A stretch of DNA of 64,000 nucleotides from Trileptium ribeirensis (GCA_030248225.1 JASANE010030027.1:1-64000), one strand, 5' to 3'. Positions 26,701 to 36,400 are shown, counted from the first letter of the stretch. Program-made: numbers and translations. Notes: generated by a model not told the origin, from the letters alone.

Positions 26701-29270
26701 AATCATGCTCACGTCGACATCATCGAAAGCACGACTCATGCTGAAAATGGCATCGCACGCTGAGATATGAGACAAGAATGCGTTTCCTAGACCTTGACCT
26801 TCACTTGCACCTTTTACCAGACCGGCAATGTCCACAACGTTGAGATATGCTGGGACCTTAAATGAATAATAAGAAAAACTGTCAAGAACATATAGCTAAA
26901 TATAATATATATAATACAAACATACTTGATTTTGAATCCAAAGATGCTTCTACGAACTCTAGTTATTGGTTTAACTGGTGTTAGTTCCAAGGCAATAAAT
27001 ACAAGTTCTGTGTTTATTGATTTACACTTACTATAATGTATATGTCACATGGATGCACTTTTGAACAGATTTTTTCGTATTAGCGGCTACAAAAACCCGA
27101 GATACGCCAAATATTTACTGGCCTGACCACAACCTACCAAAGAAGTTGTGAGGGAGCACTTTGAAAGAGGAATGTTAATTTTCGTGGGAAATTTCAAAGT
27201 GGGTGAACAAATTTTTGTTCAATATATGCTCCATATTTCCACAGTTTCTGGTACTAGTAACTGCCGTACAAATATGTGCAGGCTGTAATACATCGTTTTA
27301 GTATTAGAAATAGTAGCAATTAATTTTAGAAATATTTAGTATATATACAATAGCACATTCATTTAGCGATATTAGTTAATCATGGAGTTAGTTAAGCGTG
27401 TGGTTTCGGTTAATTAAGGGTACCCTGAGGTTATTTCTCGGACGGTCTGAAAAGTTAGTTTTCCCCCACGCCGCACTCGCTGCAGGCAGGCTAGATATAC
27501 CTAAAGACCAGGGAGTAACCGGAATTCCGGTTCCGGCGAAAATCGTGTTCCGGTTGCGGTTCCGGCAAAGGGCAAAAACCATACCGAAACCGGAATTCCG
27601 GATTAAAAATTTTGTTTGAAATTTTCTACGTTTTTGCTTCATCCTGTAATCCAAACATATGTAATATATCTTATACAATCATCAAGCTCCAATACAACCA
27701 AGCAAAAGAATCCGGTAAATTTCGGTTCCGGTTATTCCCTGCTAAAGACATACTAAGCGATCACCGAAGGTTTTAGTTTTAAGCTCTGTGACTACCCAAA
27801 TTTCCGGAAGGACAACAATATCCAATGCACTCAACTATGTTCATACGGCATGTGGTTTTCTCACACACGTAAAAATTTTTCCACATTAAAATCCATTATC
27901 TCAACAACGGTTACTCTTACAAGTCTTCGTCATTCGCTGGAAATTTTGCCAGTGGCATAAACTGAGTACCCTGTTTCGGAAATGGGGAACCGGATTATGC
28001 CAGAGTGCACGATCTGGACCCCTGAGTCATAGAAATAAAAATAATTTTCAAAATTCTGTGTTTGATTGAAAAAACGCTAAAGTCGTTAATAATTGGCTTC
28101 AGAAACGATGTAAAATGTCACCAGTGATGAGATTAAAAGCAACTTTTCAACGTATTTTTTATTTAATTTACTAGAAGTTTTAACAACAGAGTGGAATTTT
28201 CGAAAAAAATAATTGATATTTTTATTTCATATGGGAGTATGTTTACGAATCGGAACAAAAATTCAGATGGAGAACCCAAAATTCGGCCCGACCACGAACA
28301 TGGAGCACCGTGAAAAGGCCTAACATTTTTGGAGACGCCAGCTTTGCACGGGTAAGTTAAAATTCATTCATATGGATATCCAAGTATGCACATAATTATT
28401 CACGAACACAACACATGCATTTATATAAGTGGATTAACTATTTCGTTGCTGACATCGGGCCTGTCCACAGCCTTCCAAAAACGAGGGGGAGGAACTTCGG
28501 GGAACACCCATGTTCATTCTGGGGGAAATTTCAAAGTGGATAAACTTTGCTTAAGATACTAAATATTTCCATATAGTTTTGCTGCCGTGCATGTATTTTC
28601 AAGCTATAAAACGATGTTTTAGCATTACACAGTGATAGTTAATGTTTAATACCATTTTGCATGCAAAAAATCATAAATTTTGAAACAAAAATTTTTTGGA
28701 TTTAGTTGAACATGGGGATTTCAACGGGGTGGGACGTACATGAGGGAGGGCGGGCTGGAAAGTGTGGCGTACCCCACTGTGGACAAGCAGGCCATTGACG
28801 GCATACAGCAAGGTCTTATTACTGCACCTAACTGTGTGTAAAGAACCCACTAATTTGGCTTCGCGTGTTCAGGATGAAACTTGTATCTGTTTAACACTAA
28901 GCTTATGCTTTTGGTTTATATATAAGTTATCTTCCAAGTTGTTTAACACAACCGTACACAGAACGTGCAATGAAACATGTAAACATTTACTCACAAACTA
29001 CATATTTCAATTATTACTTACTTTACTAGCAGGTTTGTAATATTCAACAAGGTAATCGAATCTTTCATCAGGAACAGGCACACGACTTTCATTAGGGTCG
29101 ATGGTACAAAATGGGAAATTTTCGGCAGCCGCTGAGCTCTTCGTTATAACATTGAAAAATGTAGACTTTCCAACATTCGGGACTCCGACAATCCCGATTT
29201 TTAGATTAGTTCCAATACGCCCCATCAAAGGCGGCAATTCCTCTTCTTGATCTTTCTTTTTTGGCGCCAT
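8502..29270 (-). CDS. OLA1: OLA1, Obg-like ATPase 1 (six coding exons)
   Basis: Exons 29270-29022, 26856-26713, 20264-20094, 15857-15678, 12860-12702 and 8795-8502 join to 398 codons, against 396 residues in human OLA1. The start is an ATG followed by the family's basic APKKK leader. G1 is GVPNVGKST (residues 29-37), G3 is DIAG (92-95), and the altered G4 motif is NLTE (230-233). The NxxE form of G4 is the feature that gives OLA1/YchF proteins ATP rather than GTP preference. The last 100 residues form the TGS domain, ending with a lysine tail. OLA1 is a cytosolic, ribosome-associated P-loop ATPase linked to stress response and translation control. All introns are phase 0 and packed with transposons. 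No stop or frameshift interrupts the exons, so the gene is probably functional. Confidence 0.97.
8796..10137. other. OLA1 intron 5, 3' part (no feature seen)
   Basis: AT-rich intronic sequence. Small open frames here show no recognisable domain. Confidence 0.6.
10138..11653. mobile_element. 1.5-kb TIR transposon with 4-bp target duplication, copy 1
   Basis: Starts GGGTCATCTCACGAAACC and ends with the inverted form GGTTTCGTGAAATGACCC. The flanks are ACCT on both sides (10134-10137 and 11654-11657). It is homologous along its length to 16875-18443. There is no transposase-like reading frame, so it is non-autonomous. The interior carries several copies of a C-rich motif like TGTAGCCCCCCGAC (near 10513, 10847 and 11121). 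A 4-bp duplication occurs in several superfamilies, and the TIR did not let me choose one. Confidence 0.85.
11654..12701. other. OLA1 intron 5, 5' part
   Basis: No gene seen. A GC-rich patch at 12405-12510 interrupts AT-rich sequence and may be a short repeat remnant. Confidence 0.5.
12702..12860 (-). CDS. OLA1: OLA1 exon 5
   Basis: 53 codons from SYIDANDPG to IKTGYK. It contains IIPFSG, equivalent to the VIPFSG of human OLA1. The acceptor is ATTTTAG|TCA and the donor AAA|GTAAGA. The exon was recognised by homology, because it is too short to stand out as a reading frame. Confidence 0.93.
12861..14640. other. OLA1 intron 4, unassigned part
   Basis: AT-rich, with no recognisable coding region. 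It includes a 2-copy tandem repeat at about 14141-14215 (unit about 36 bp containing AAACTGTTTTAGTGAAATTT). Confidence 0.55.
14805..15002 (-). pseudogene. Non-LTR retrotransposon C-terminal fragment
   Basis: A 65-codon frame reads [16 protein letters not shown] followed by [17 protein letters not shown]. The C-x2-C, then ET and H pattern is the zinc-finger-like segment at the C-terminal end of many non-LTR retrotransposon ORF2 proteins, downstream of the reverse transcriptase. The frame closes soon after and no RT core is found next to it. It is a short truncated relic inside OLA1 intron 4. The clade cannot be assigned. Confidence 0.55.
15003..15677. other. OLA1 intron 4, start
   Basis: No feature supported. 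Confidence 0.5.
15678..15857 (-). CDS. OLA1: OLA1 exon 4, probable GC donor
   Basis: 60 codons with [15 protein letters not shown] and the NLTE motif. The acceptor is TCATTTAAG|AAG. Alignment to OLA1 proteins needs the exon to end in LPKVK, which places the donor at AAG|GCTAGT (a GC-AG intron). The nearest GT donor (AAA|GTTAAG, ending at 15684) would delete two residues from a conserved-length segment and is a weaker match. Confidence 0.88.
15858..16874. other. OLA1 intron 3, 3' part
   Basis: No recognisable gene. A 75-codon minus-strand frame (16348-16121) has no identifiable domain. Confidence 0.5.
16875..18443. mobile_element. 1.5-kb TIR transposon with 4-bp target duplication, copy 2
   Basis: Starts GGGTCATTTCACGAAAGC and ends in the inverted form. 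The flanking duplication is ATAG (16871-16874 and 18444-18447). It is the same family and orientation as 10138-11653. The motif TGTAGCCCCCCGAC and close variants occurs at about 17453, 17589, 17609, 17889 and 17912, with a related site at 17253. An inverted site lies near the left end at 16906. No coding capacity is seen. Confidence 0.87.
18888..20030. mobile_element. TIR element with internal tandem repeats, copy 2
   Basis: Collinear with 5390-6650. Both share the phrase CATTTTCGGATGGACG at the start, the repeated ATCAAGAAT/TTTCCAGAATATA units in the middle and a TGAAACCATGCTCGCTCAG-like end. The left TIR is not preserved. It overlaps the 5' start of OLA1 intron 3 and ends about 60 bases before exon 3. 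Confidence 0.6.
20094..20264 (-). CDS. OLA1: OLA1 exon 3
   Basis: 57 codons from VTHVDGDV to LEVLQ, covering the helical coiled region that follows the G3 switch. The acceptor is ATCTCAG|GTT and the donor CAG|GTTTCT, a rather weak donor. The exon contains [10 protein letters not shown], as in other OLA1 proteins. Confidence 0.94.
20799..21900. repeat. Tandem duplication of a roughly 480-bp unit with G-rich core
   Basis: The unit at about 20800-21265 is repeated at 21275-21770. Both contain AGCTTCGGAATCGATGAATT, AAAAGATGGGCG, a block of GGGGGTGGGGGCTCC type, and CAAAATTTGTACTAAAATTC. A 161-codon minus-strand frame (21888-21403) and an 81-codon frame (21215-20970) are the two copies of the same low-complexity reading frame. 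They show no known domain and are probably not genes. Confidence 0.75.
21901..23675. other. OLA1 intron 2, unassigned part
   Basis: No gene supported. It contains a (TA)n microsatellite at about 22469-22487. An 84-codon minus-strand frame at 23300-23046 has no recognisable domain. Confidence 0.5.
23676..25735. repeat. Degenerate long tandem repeat split by a hAT-like insertion
   Basis: 23676-23945 matches 25477-25735 over most of its length, with shared phrases AACGTGATACTTATTATAAA and CACTTTTTGTAATTT. Partial units sit near 25190 and 25345. The hAT-type element at 23957-25067 inserted just after the first unit. Confidence 0.65.
23957..25067. mobile_element. hAT-type non-autonomous element, 1.1 kb
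   Basis: The left end CAGGGAATAACCGG and right end GGTTACTCCCTG are inverted repeats. The flanks ATAATTAG (23949-23956) and CTAATTAG (25068-25075) match at 7 of 8 positions. CAGGG termini and 8-bp duplications are typical of hAT elements. The right 200 bp is homologous, in inverse orientation, to the MITE at 27509-27741. No transposase is encoded. Confidence 0.75.
25736..26712. other. OLA1 intron 2, start
   Basis: AT-rich with no recognisable feature. Confidence 0.5.
26713..26856 (-). CDS. OLA1: OLA1 exon 2
   Basis: 48 codons carrying the G3 motif DIAGLVKGA and [10 protein letters not shown]. The acceptor is TCATTTAAG|GTC and the donor GAC|GTGAGC. Phase 0 at both ends. Confidence 0.95.
27118..27470. 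repeat. Decayed copy of the GGCCTGTCCACAG MITE family
   Basis: Begins GGCCTGACCACAACC and shares GGGAAATTTCAAAGTGG with the better copy at 28458-28793. The right end is not defined. Confidence 0.4.
27509..27741. mobile_element. hAT-like MITE, 233 bp, perfect 8-bp target duplication
   Basis: The left end CAGGGAGTAACCGG and right end CCGGTTATTCCCTG are inverted repeats. CTAAAGAC flanks both sides (27501-27508 and 27742-27749). The subterminal sequence is a chain of CCGGAATTCCGG/GGTTCCGG palindromic motifs. The intact duplication suggests a fairly recent insertion into OLA1 intron 1. Confidence 0.88.
28458..28793. mobile_element. MITE with GGCCTGTCCACAG termini, copy 1
   Basis: Left GGCCTGTCCACAGCC pairs with right CTGTGGACAAGCAGGCC, which has a 4-base insertion. 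The body matches 37146-37508 in opposite orientation, for example GTTGAACATGGGGATTTC. No coding capacity. Confidence 0.65.
29022..29270 (-). CDS. OLA1: OLA1 exon 1
   Basis: 83 codons from ATG to KPASK, containing the P-loop GVPNVGKST and the [10 protein letters not shown] segment. The donor AAA|GTAAGT is strong. No TATA box or other promoter signal can be assigned upstream. Confidence 0.96.
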
Positions 29271-29599
29271 ACTGTATAGCTTAATATAAGCTAAAATTAC
29301 AAATTAATAAAAGAAATATCATCTGTCTGCTAAATTTGTGTTATAGCTGCGGAATACTGTCTTGGCGACCAATTCGACAACTATATATCGAGCACAACTT
29401 CATTTATAGTAAATTTTATCCAAAGCAGCATTGTACATTTAGAGCACACATGTACATATACAAGTATAATCCGTATTTTTTTCGTTGTTGTTGCAGTTTA
29501 TGATCGAGACCACTACGCAAACATGACTGCTTGTAATACAGAATGTAATATAGAATATTAATATGTAGCGTCTAAAGTAGCAAGCGATAGGTCAGTTGA

Positions 29600-29876
29600 C
29601 GCTTTGAAAATAGTGCACTGTTCGCTAGTGCGTACGCTTTTTCCATAATGTAGTCAACGGTGAGGCTGGTCAGAAAAGACGAAAGGATGGAACCCTGGTG
29701 GACGCCAGTGCAGACGTTGAAAGGTGCTGACAATGGCAGACATGTTGTACAGGCTTGTTAGGACTCTGCACATATATGGCGGGGTACCTTTCGCCTTGAA
29801 GAGTTCATATAATGACTGTCTTCTATTGAATTAAAGGCTGTGGCAAAATCAAGAAGCATATAACAGTATGTTGCCG
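29600..29876 (-). pseudogene. Non-LTR retrotransposon reverse transcriptase fragment
   Basis: One frame read leftwards from 29876 gives LLDFATAFNSIEDSHY, a match to the first catalytic palm motif ([FL]-D-F-x-x-A-F). After about 50 residues comes CTGVHQGSILSSFL, the GVRQGxxLSPLLF motif of non-LTR reverse transcriptases, then TVDYIMEKA. A single in-frame stop (TAA) interrupts it. The YADD motif is not found, so only the fingers and early palm survive. The fragment sits just upstream of OLA1 exon 1, with no relation to that gene. The family could be RTE, CR1 or a related clade. Confidence 0.75.
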
Positions 29877-31099
29877 AAATACATATGGGACACGCTAGTT
29901 ACCAATGAGTCGCACAGCTTATGAAGCCGTATAAAAACCAGTGTAATGTTTCGGTGACAAGATGTTAGCTAGGCGGTCCACAGGATCCTTAAAACATACT
30001 CAACGAATTTTGTGGCTGATAAAACACCAGAAACAAGTCTTCCGATACTACGTAAACAGATTTGTGGGCGGCCAACGACGATAAAAACTTACCCAGTCAT
30101 GCATTGAATGACTATGAGCGGCCGCCTTAGCGTAACACGCAGAAGAACCCATCAACATCAACGACTGACACACATGATCTGTAACCACTACTGCGCTGGC
30201 AATGACATTTTGAATTCCGACTTATTGTTAATCCTTATTTGTTTCAAGCTGTAGGGCGTCCGTGGCTCAGACCTGACCTGAGCACGGATGTTAAATGTAT
30301 AATTAGATATATGTGTTTACTGTAACGGCGGAATTTTGTGCTGTTAGGCATGCTTCGAGTTCACTACAATACTCGTGTACCTATTCCTTAGTTATGTGAC
30401 TGGTTGTGTGAATTTTCCGGTCTGTTACAATTCGGTGTACTGCCGGTCAAAATATGACGTTTCTGAGAGATCTGACAAAGGGGGCACGACGTCACTGGCT
30501 TTAATTGTAGTGCAAGGTGAGGGAAAAGGGACATTAGGCTATTTGTAAAAGAAAACAGTTTTAAAATTAGCTTGGCTGTTTTGCCTGCAATAAATGTACT
30601 ATAAGACGCTTGAGTGAGTAAATTTCGTTTTAATATCGATGTTTAGTGGCATAGCAGCTTTCCAAGGTAGTGTTCGTTGTTTTGTTGTATTCCTTTAATA
30701 AAGCCTTCCTTTCATAAAGCCTTATTATAACGTTCATTCTGAACGCATCTTTTAGCTATCGTTATACCACGTAAACGTTCACGTTGGATGAGGAACGCGC
30801 AACGTAACGTAAGATAGAATACGTATATACATTCTGTGCGAGAAATTGCAGCAAGATCGTGCCAAGTTTAGATTGTGAAACATTGATCCGGGGTATTCCG
30901 GTTCGTAACAGAGACATACTAAATGAACGTGTTATTTCAAACAGTCGCATAGCACTCATATGTGAGCGCAAGTAAAGTTTTGGTCGTGGGGCTGTTGGGT
31001 CTGTTACGTTAAACTCGACATCTACGAGGATTAGCAGTTATCGCACTGTTGAAGAAATTTAAGTCGAATATTTATTTGTCGACAAAAGGACGGAATCTA
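29877..31099. other. Unassigned stretch
   Basis: No gene supported. Mixed composition, with short chance frames only. Confidence 0.5.
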
Positions 31100-34000
31100 C
31101 TCGGTTAACCTGAACGATATCGAACTAAGTAAATTAACGCCGCTGTCGAACGATCAAGTGGAACGGAGGAACGGTGGCGTAAAATCTTCGAATAGATATC
31201 GCGCGATAAGGATGACGAAATATCAATGGACAATGATTGATTCCATTCAAAATGAAACCAGCAGTCCTTAACCAGAAAGAACATTTGATCAATAAGGCAC
31301 AGGCGAAAATTTACCGGGATTGGTGGCTTTACGAAACTCAGTGAGAAACTAACACTAGTTCCGGAAGTTCTCGACCCGGATGAAGAGACAATCAAACAAA
31401 ATGAAGAGACAATCAAACAAAAAGAGGACACCGAGGATTCAATCAAGCACAAGGAGTTGCACGATGATCGCGAACGAAAGCTATGTGCAATGGAACACAA
31501 AGATTGCGAGCTGACACGAAAAGCCGAAAAACAGGAAGAGCTGTATATCGAGGTGTGCGACAATGGAGTAAGAGTGCACACGTAAAATCAGCCATCAACA
31601 TCTGCTACTACCGGTAGCAATGAAAGCCCACCTCCACCACCGCTAAATATAATGAAGGCACTAAACGTGTCACTAACATGCGACCAAAGGAACAACGAAT
31701 GTAGACAGTACAAAAGACGATTGACTATCTCCGTCCGCAATTGTCAACACATGAATAGTCAGAAAATCCAATATCTCTGCATAAGAAACTGCAACTAGCA
31801 AGCGCTGTGGCTGTACCTCAAAAGCCAAAGAGTAGAGGAACTGCGTCTTCTGGAAGTGAGCAAAGGTCGGAACGGTCAGCTAAACTACTTCATTCTCCGG
31901 ATTAGCAACGATAAATGGACGTCCGCATTTACCGCATCCTCATTTATCAGGCTATCGAATCAGTCCACGTCGAATGGAACGTATTCACAAAATTCAACGG
32001 AAACAAGGATTTAAACATCAGTCGGAATTCCCGCGAAAGCCCAAAAATGATCACCATATCGACTGAAATCGCATTATGGCGATGCGCACCACCGTCACCC
32101 TGAATCGTCACGTGCAAGTTCACCGTGTAACTACGGACGATACGAGCTCATACCGTTTCAACTACGGAACAAATACAGCGATTCTGGAAAGCAGCAATCG
32201 GATTCGGATAATATAATGATATATCGCAATCGAGCAGTCAGTCGTAGAAAACGCTGAAATCACCAAACACGCAGCAATATCGTCAACTGCTATCGAACCA
32301 ACCAGATTCGGAACAAAAATCGAGGGATCAAAAACCGCAACGGCGTCGAACAAGCGATGTACAATCGGTTAATCCGCGAACAGAGAAGCAAAAAGAAACT
32401 GAATCAAAACAATTCATAACACCATAAAGTGTATATATATACCGAAAACAGTTTCTAGTAATTCATCTTATACTTCTATAGCTCCAGGTATATAGCGAAT
32501 CACGGCACCGGTGCCTTCGGTTTCTCCAATTCGACCACAGAAACGAACAACGATAACGAGTAGACAAGCATTCTGGGCATATGAATCATCGCTGCGACAA
32601 ACCGCATCAACTTATGCATCTGGTTCGAGGACCGATATATCCATCATACCCTCACGAAAATAATGCAATGAGTATTACCAACCACTGCCGTCCACACAAC
32701 AGCCGTATGTGCAATCAGTGCAGTAGGCACGACCACATGCACAAATGATGCAAAGGCACCAACAACTACAAGACGTGCAACCAGAATTGCCGAGACATTG
32801 AAAACTTACTACACTAGAACATAAGATAGAAACTGAATCGGTAAAACTAAAATTGGTAGGGCGCCAGAAATTGAATCCAGTTCAGGTACAACCGAACACT
32901 GCTTTAGAACAAGATCAAGCACGAAATCTGAAGTAATGTCACAACCAGGTCGAACATATGATACCTTAAGGTCGAAGGCAACATCGGTACATGTATCACA
33001 GTAACCGGGCAACAGCAACAACTAGAACAGGCACCTCCAGTACCGCGACATTGACGTAGGACAAAGAATAATTCCTCGACAAGCCGCATAAGGACCTGGG
33101 CAACAGTCGTCTGCGCGCGCAACAGAGTCACTTCGATCGAAACACGAAATAGTGATAGTACCAAGAAAAAAACGATCCAAGCGTGTCATTAAATCAGCTA
33201 GCCATTATGTTGTTGCTGAATTGATTAACGAGCAAGCCATATCAATAGCTTGCAGGAACAATTAATGAATTTGCAAGCGCGATGCAAGTATGCAAAGAAT
33301 AGGTAGGGAGACGAAATTCGATGGTAACAGGGCATCGAACAGTTAGAACAACAGCTACAACATCACCCGGAACATGGACCGCAAGCACAACAGAAACAAT
33401 CGGAACCGGTTCTACAACAGGGCGAAGAGGTTCGACAACAAATCGGAAAATTGCAGCAATAACTCAGCGACGCACGCGAAGCTGAGATTGCAGCAACGAT
33501 GAGTGCAAATCGATTTCATCAACGCGCTGTGAGAGCTGACTTCAATCCGAACAACATATGTTCATAAACAACTCGAGGAACGATTGCGAACAGTACGGAG
33601 ACAGACACGCTACAAAACCCGAAACGAACTTTCAGATATCTCAACGACAATTGGATTAAGGTGCAGCCGATGAGATCGCAGCACTCTTCAAATCGAATAT
33701 TTTACAAATTAAGGACATCACACAAGCGCAGGAGTTCACAGAATCTTATCGTTCATGTTCGGAGGTCCAGTGATTTACGATGACCGGTTATCGCAAAACG
33801 GATATCGTTCCCGAAAGGCACAAAGCATTCAAACCAGACGTAAAACGGTCGCTCAACGAAAGGTGCGATATTCGCAAGGATGGCGAATACGTCGACGATC
33901 GACAACACGCTGGTGCTTTACTCATTGCGTTACGCAAGACTTAGGTTCAACTTCGCCAACAATTCTGGAACAAACGGTTATGGAAGCGATTACACCTGGA

Positions 34001-34305
34001 ATACATCAGCGACATTTTGGTACAATTCAAAGGCGAATTGGTGATCTTAATCGCAGATTTTCCGCCTAATCGTTTGCCAGAAATTCTGGCACGGGCATTG
34101 GATTGGCAACGGATAGAGGTACGAGCACTGGAACAGATTCCTTCAAAAAATCCAGTTAGTGAACCATTGCAAGCGTCTAAACGATATTTTTCTCCCACAC
34201 GCGACCGTAGGTCGATTACTGGGTCAATAACACCCAGATTTACGTCATATAGAACCGGCGGTATCCGAATGCATCCGATTCATATGGATCAAAGAACAGT
34301 ATAGG
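31100..34305 (+). pseudogene. Decayed coiled-coil (gag-like) open reading frame family, plus-strand copy
   Basis: Broken plus-strand frames show long runs of sense codons with coiled-coil composition. At about 31340-31584 the product contains HKDCELTRKAEKQEELYIEV, which matches a minus-strand frame at 51431-51213. About 32160-32390 matches the reverse complement of 50020-50230, and 31130-31190 matches the reverse complement of about 51610-51680. At about 33340-33465 the product is glutamine-rich. At 33700-34140 a frame with only two stops encodes a conserved-looking tail (RQQFWNKRLWKRLHLEYISD, then ADFPPNRLPEIL). It contains no reverse transcriptase, integrase or zinc knuckle. I do not recognise the protein. 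A retroelement gag is my best guess from the context, and a host gene relic is possible. Confidence 0.5.
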
Positions 34306-34945
34306 ATTAAAATGTGGTGTCAATCTGCCTGTATCATGTTAGACTTCTTTTAAGTTTCCCGGCTTTGTCCACCAGTACCAAAGAAGGATTCTGACAGTTA
34401 TCAATCGTGGTGCTGCGCTAGTCGAACTTGTTCGCCGTGCCGGGCTGATCTATTACGATGCACACATGTCTTGCCTATACCAAGTTGTTATTGTATAGCT
34501 CCATAATCTGAAGGTATTCCGCCGCGATGCCCTATTCCGTAAACTAGCTTGAGCTCTGTGTTTGCCGATCAGTGAATATGACTGGATATAGCACTAAGAA
34601 AGTAGGCAGTAGTTTGTCTTATTTTGCTATTCGCCTGGTTCCAACACGACCAAACAATAATGACAACAAGGAAAAATATTAGTAACCCGCTTGTAAAGCT
34701 GTAGCTCTATGCCAGCCTCCACCACAAAAACTGTACACCCGTGACTGAAAACCTATAATGATACCATCGCACCCGCTTAGCTGCCGAACCCGCTATGCAT
34801 CAGGGTGCCTGAAAGGTAAATCGGAAAAGAACTGTTTCCCAGCATGCTCGACGAAATCCACGCGACCCTAGCCTTATGTAGATGCTACCAAAGACGTGTA
34901 ACCGATTTGTTCCGAACGCAGTGACATGCAATTATAGAACAGTAA

Positions 34946-35193
34946 AGGCGTGTTCACACGCTCAAACCTTTTGCTCAAAATTTGAAAGCAACTATTTTGC
35001 ATTTTTTGCAAGTTTGAACGTGTGAACACAGTTCAAACTTTTCATGAATGTTCCTGTAGCCAATCATGGACGAGATATATCACCTGAAAAAGTTTGAGCT
35101 CAAATTTTGAAATATCGCAATTTTCATTTAAAAATCACCGTCATATTTTGAGCTCAAAATCTGAGCAAAAAGTTTGAGCGTGTGAACACGCCT
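34946..35193. mobile_element. PIF/Harbinger (Tourist)-like MITE, 248 bp
   Basis: The ends AGGCGTGTTCACACGCTCAA and TTGAGCGTGTGAACACGCCT are perfect inverted repeats. TAA flanks both sides (34943-34945 and 35194-35196). A 3-bp TWA duplication with this TIR style points to PIF/Harbinger. There is additional inverted pairing further inside around AGTTTGAGCTCAAA. No coding sequence. Confidence 0.9.
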
Positions 35194-35929
35194 TAAAGCT
35201 ACCATGCCGGTGACTTAATTCAAGCCGACAAAAATTACCGCAGACCCATGTTACAAAACAAAATAAATTCGCTCGTCGTAAGTTAGCTGAATCACCTCGT
35301 GCCCTAATGCGTAAAATTGTCCAAACGAGGGAGGGATGTTGCAAATCAGGGGCTAGTAGTTATCCGAAAACTAGGAGCCTTACCAAAATTTGACTACGTG
35401 TCGTGCCCGAATAAGTGTTCTTGAAAACGTAGGTACAGTCACAGGTAGCCCAGAAGTTGAATACGACACATCATAGGTCGCAGCTTATCGATATGCCTTG
35501 CGCAGCGGTGAGGTGATAGGAGGCCGTCGTCCGGTCTCTAGTAGAACGTAAACTAGACAAACACACTAGGCCACAAGTTATTTAAGTAAAAACCAATACG
35601 AACAAAAAACCATCGAGCTTGATACAACTATTGCATAACTCACAATATTCGTATACGACTACTCACGACGACTGCATGTTCAGACTGGTGTGGAACATTA
35701 TTGTTATAGTTGAGTTAAATTTTGGATATTCTGATTGGTTGAGAAATTTGGAAAATTATTTTGGGGAAATCGGAAAGGGGTGGAGTGAAGATAAAAGCGA
35801 CTAATGAATTTGTAGAAAATGAATTAAAACAATACAATTTCCCACAGCACTGTAATAGTCATTATGCGCTTAATAACTGTTAGAAAATTAAGAAACGTAG
35901 CTATATTTTAGTATACAGAAGTACTTTAT
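35194..35929. other. Unassigned stretch
   Basis: No recognisable gene. Short frames without domains. Confidence 0.5.
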
Positions 35930-36400
35930 ACAAATTATTGCAACGAATATTGGGGGGTGGTAGGGGTAAATAGAATATGTAGGGCTACTGAAAAAAGGCG
36001 AGAGTTTAACGGGATGTTTTGATGCGAATGGAGAAAGGTAAAATTGAATAGGAGAAGAGGAGTGGGATAGGAGAAGGGTGGAAGAAAAGGCAAATATATT
36101 TAGGAAAAAGGTATTTTGTAAGAAAATTGTATGTGGAGGGGGTGTTGTATGCTGTGTGACTTTAATGAATGACATATGTAGGGGAATTTTAGAAGAAGGG
36201 AAAAGTGCGAAAGTTATTAGGGACAGTAAAAGGACGGGGAGAGAGTAAAGAAAAGGGGAGGAATGTATTTTACAGAAAGAAAGGCAATTTGGGGAGTTTT
36301 GGGGGAATGTGGGGTAAAGATGACAAGAAGAGATGATAATGAAATTAGTTAGATGAAAGAATGGAAAGATAGGAATGATAAGAATTGGTAAGTTGGGTGG
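35930..36400 (+). other. Cytosine-poor, purine-rich strand segment
   Basis: Over about 470 bases the plus strand has very few C residues while G and A dominate. The flanks are not like this. Frames on either strand are short and carry no recognisable domain. It could be a decayed retroelement with strand-biased composition or a degenerate polypurine repeat. Confidence 0.6.

Noticed and set aside
31105..31581. 158-codon minus-strand open frame
   Set aside because: It is the antisense of the plus-strand coiled-coil frame at 31340-31584. Its serine-rich, low-complexity product is what antisense of lysine/glutamate codons gives.
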